The position numbers were made by a program, and so were the translations under genes. The notes under the pieces are model-generated. The model searched no databases. It was not told where the DNA came from and saw only the letters and a program-made list of their open reading frames with translations. From the IMG/VR virus record IMGVR_UViG_3300025626_000007, positions 1 to 64,000 of that record: a DNA stretch of 64,000 nt, one strand, 5' to 3'. The stretch's first letter is position 1. Every line of letters starts with the position of its first letter. The stretch is from a virus. Below are positions 63,740 to 64,000 of the stretch, piece after piece.

Positions 63740-64000
63740 TGGCATCATTATTAAGAATAAAACGGTCGGGGACTTCGGGAGATCCGTCCACACTTGGCCA
63801 AGGTGAATTAGCATATTCATACTTGCCCGATAATGGTTCCAATGGTGGTGACCGTTTATATATCGGTACTGGTACTGAAATCGCAGGTAATGCAGTCAAC
63901 CACGAAGTTATTGGTGGTAAATTCTTCACTCAAATGCTCGACCATGACAAAGGCACAGTTACCCCGAATAGTGCACTCATTGTTGATGCGGATAGCAAAC
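63739..64000 (+). CDS. tail fiber-like protein, 5' part (partial)
   Basis: Starts MASLLRIKRSGTSGDPSTLG, then QGELAYSYLPDNGSNGGDRL and YIGTGTEIAGNAVNHEVIGG. This is the common N-terminal domain of marine T4-like and other phage tail fibers (KRSGxxGxPSxLxxGELAxNY...LYIGTG). The frame runs past the window end, so size and repeats are unknown. TAATG overlap with the preceding gene. Confidence 0.75.
   Translation, partial: MASLLRIKRSGTSGDPSTLGQGELAYSYLPDNGSNGGDRLYIGTGTEIAGNAVNHEVIGGKFFTQMLDHDKGTVTPNSALIVDADSK

Noticed and set aside
1-64000. tRNA genes, homing endonucleases, integrase or insertion sequences
   Set aside because: Gaps between genes are too short for hidden tRNA genes, no cloverleaf was noticed, and no integrase, transposase, HNH or GIY-YIG motif was recognised among the proteins.

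Overview
This window is part of the genome of a lytic, T4-like contractile-tailed phage of the marine type. The T4-type core is clear: gp33 and gp32, a PhoH ATPase, a T4-type lysozyme, a gp31/GroES-like co-chaperonin, gp4, gp48, gp54, gp53, a gp27-like hub, a gp5-like hub split over several genes, gp25, gp6, gp8 and a very large DUF4815-type baseplate protein. T4-type late promoters (TATAAATA) precede many virion genes, and consensus sigma70 promoters precede the small early-type genes. No photosynthesis genes, tRNAs, insertion sequences or CRISPR arrays are seen. The sigma70 boxes fit a heterotrophic proteobacterial host, but the host cannot be named from this sequence.

Layout. 0-3.8 kb: small genes, a terminator, a DUF6433-like gene, an FmdB-like gene, phoH and an endolysin. 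3.7-16.1 kb: a dense cluster, mostly linked by 1-11 nt overlaps, of glycosyltransferase-like genes, a NodU-type carbamoyltransferase, a 2OG-Fe(II) oxygenase, a radical SAM enzyme, a methyltransferase and a HAD phosphatase. Interspersed are an EF-hand membrane protein, a co-chaperonin, a probable spanin pair and an SNase-type nuclease. 16.3-18.3 kb: a P-loop kinase with a possible capsid-targeting N-terminus, facing two minus-strand unknown genes. 18.3-22.6 kb: many tiny early-type genes on repeated promoter cassettes, ending in gp33. 22.7-23.7 kb: gene 32 and a terminator. 23.7-29.2 kb (minus strand): tape measure, a frameshift-linked chaperone-like pair, gp54, a structural protein, a sulfotransferase and gp4. 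29.2-52.7 kb: baseplate genes and repeat-rich tail proteins. 52.7-61.2 kb: two giant fiber-like proteins built of Tyr/Phe tetrapeptide repeats. 61.2-64 kb: a coiled-coil protein, a glycosyltransferase, a 2OG oxygenase and further small virion proteins, the last running off the window.

How it fits together. The minus and plus late blocks diverge at 29.2 kb and encode tube, hub and wedge. Fiber genes follow, ending in two paralogous tetrapeptide-repeat fibers. The glycan-modification genes could decorate virion proteins, DNA or host surface sugars; the sequence does not decide which.

Most notable: (i) the two tetrapeptide-repeat fibers, one with a globular lectin-like insert; (ii) a T TTT TTA slippery site joining the gp26/gp51-like gene to a start-poor downstream ORF just before the tape measure, as in lambda G/GT; (iii) a repeated promoter cassette carrying a gene 3' end; (iv) a T4-CTS-like N-terminus on a zeta-toxin-like kinase; (v) a gp5 complex split into a catalytically suspect lysozyme, a separate amidase and a needle.
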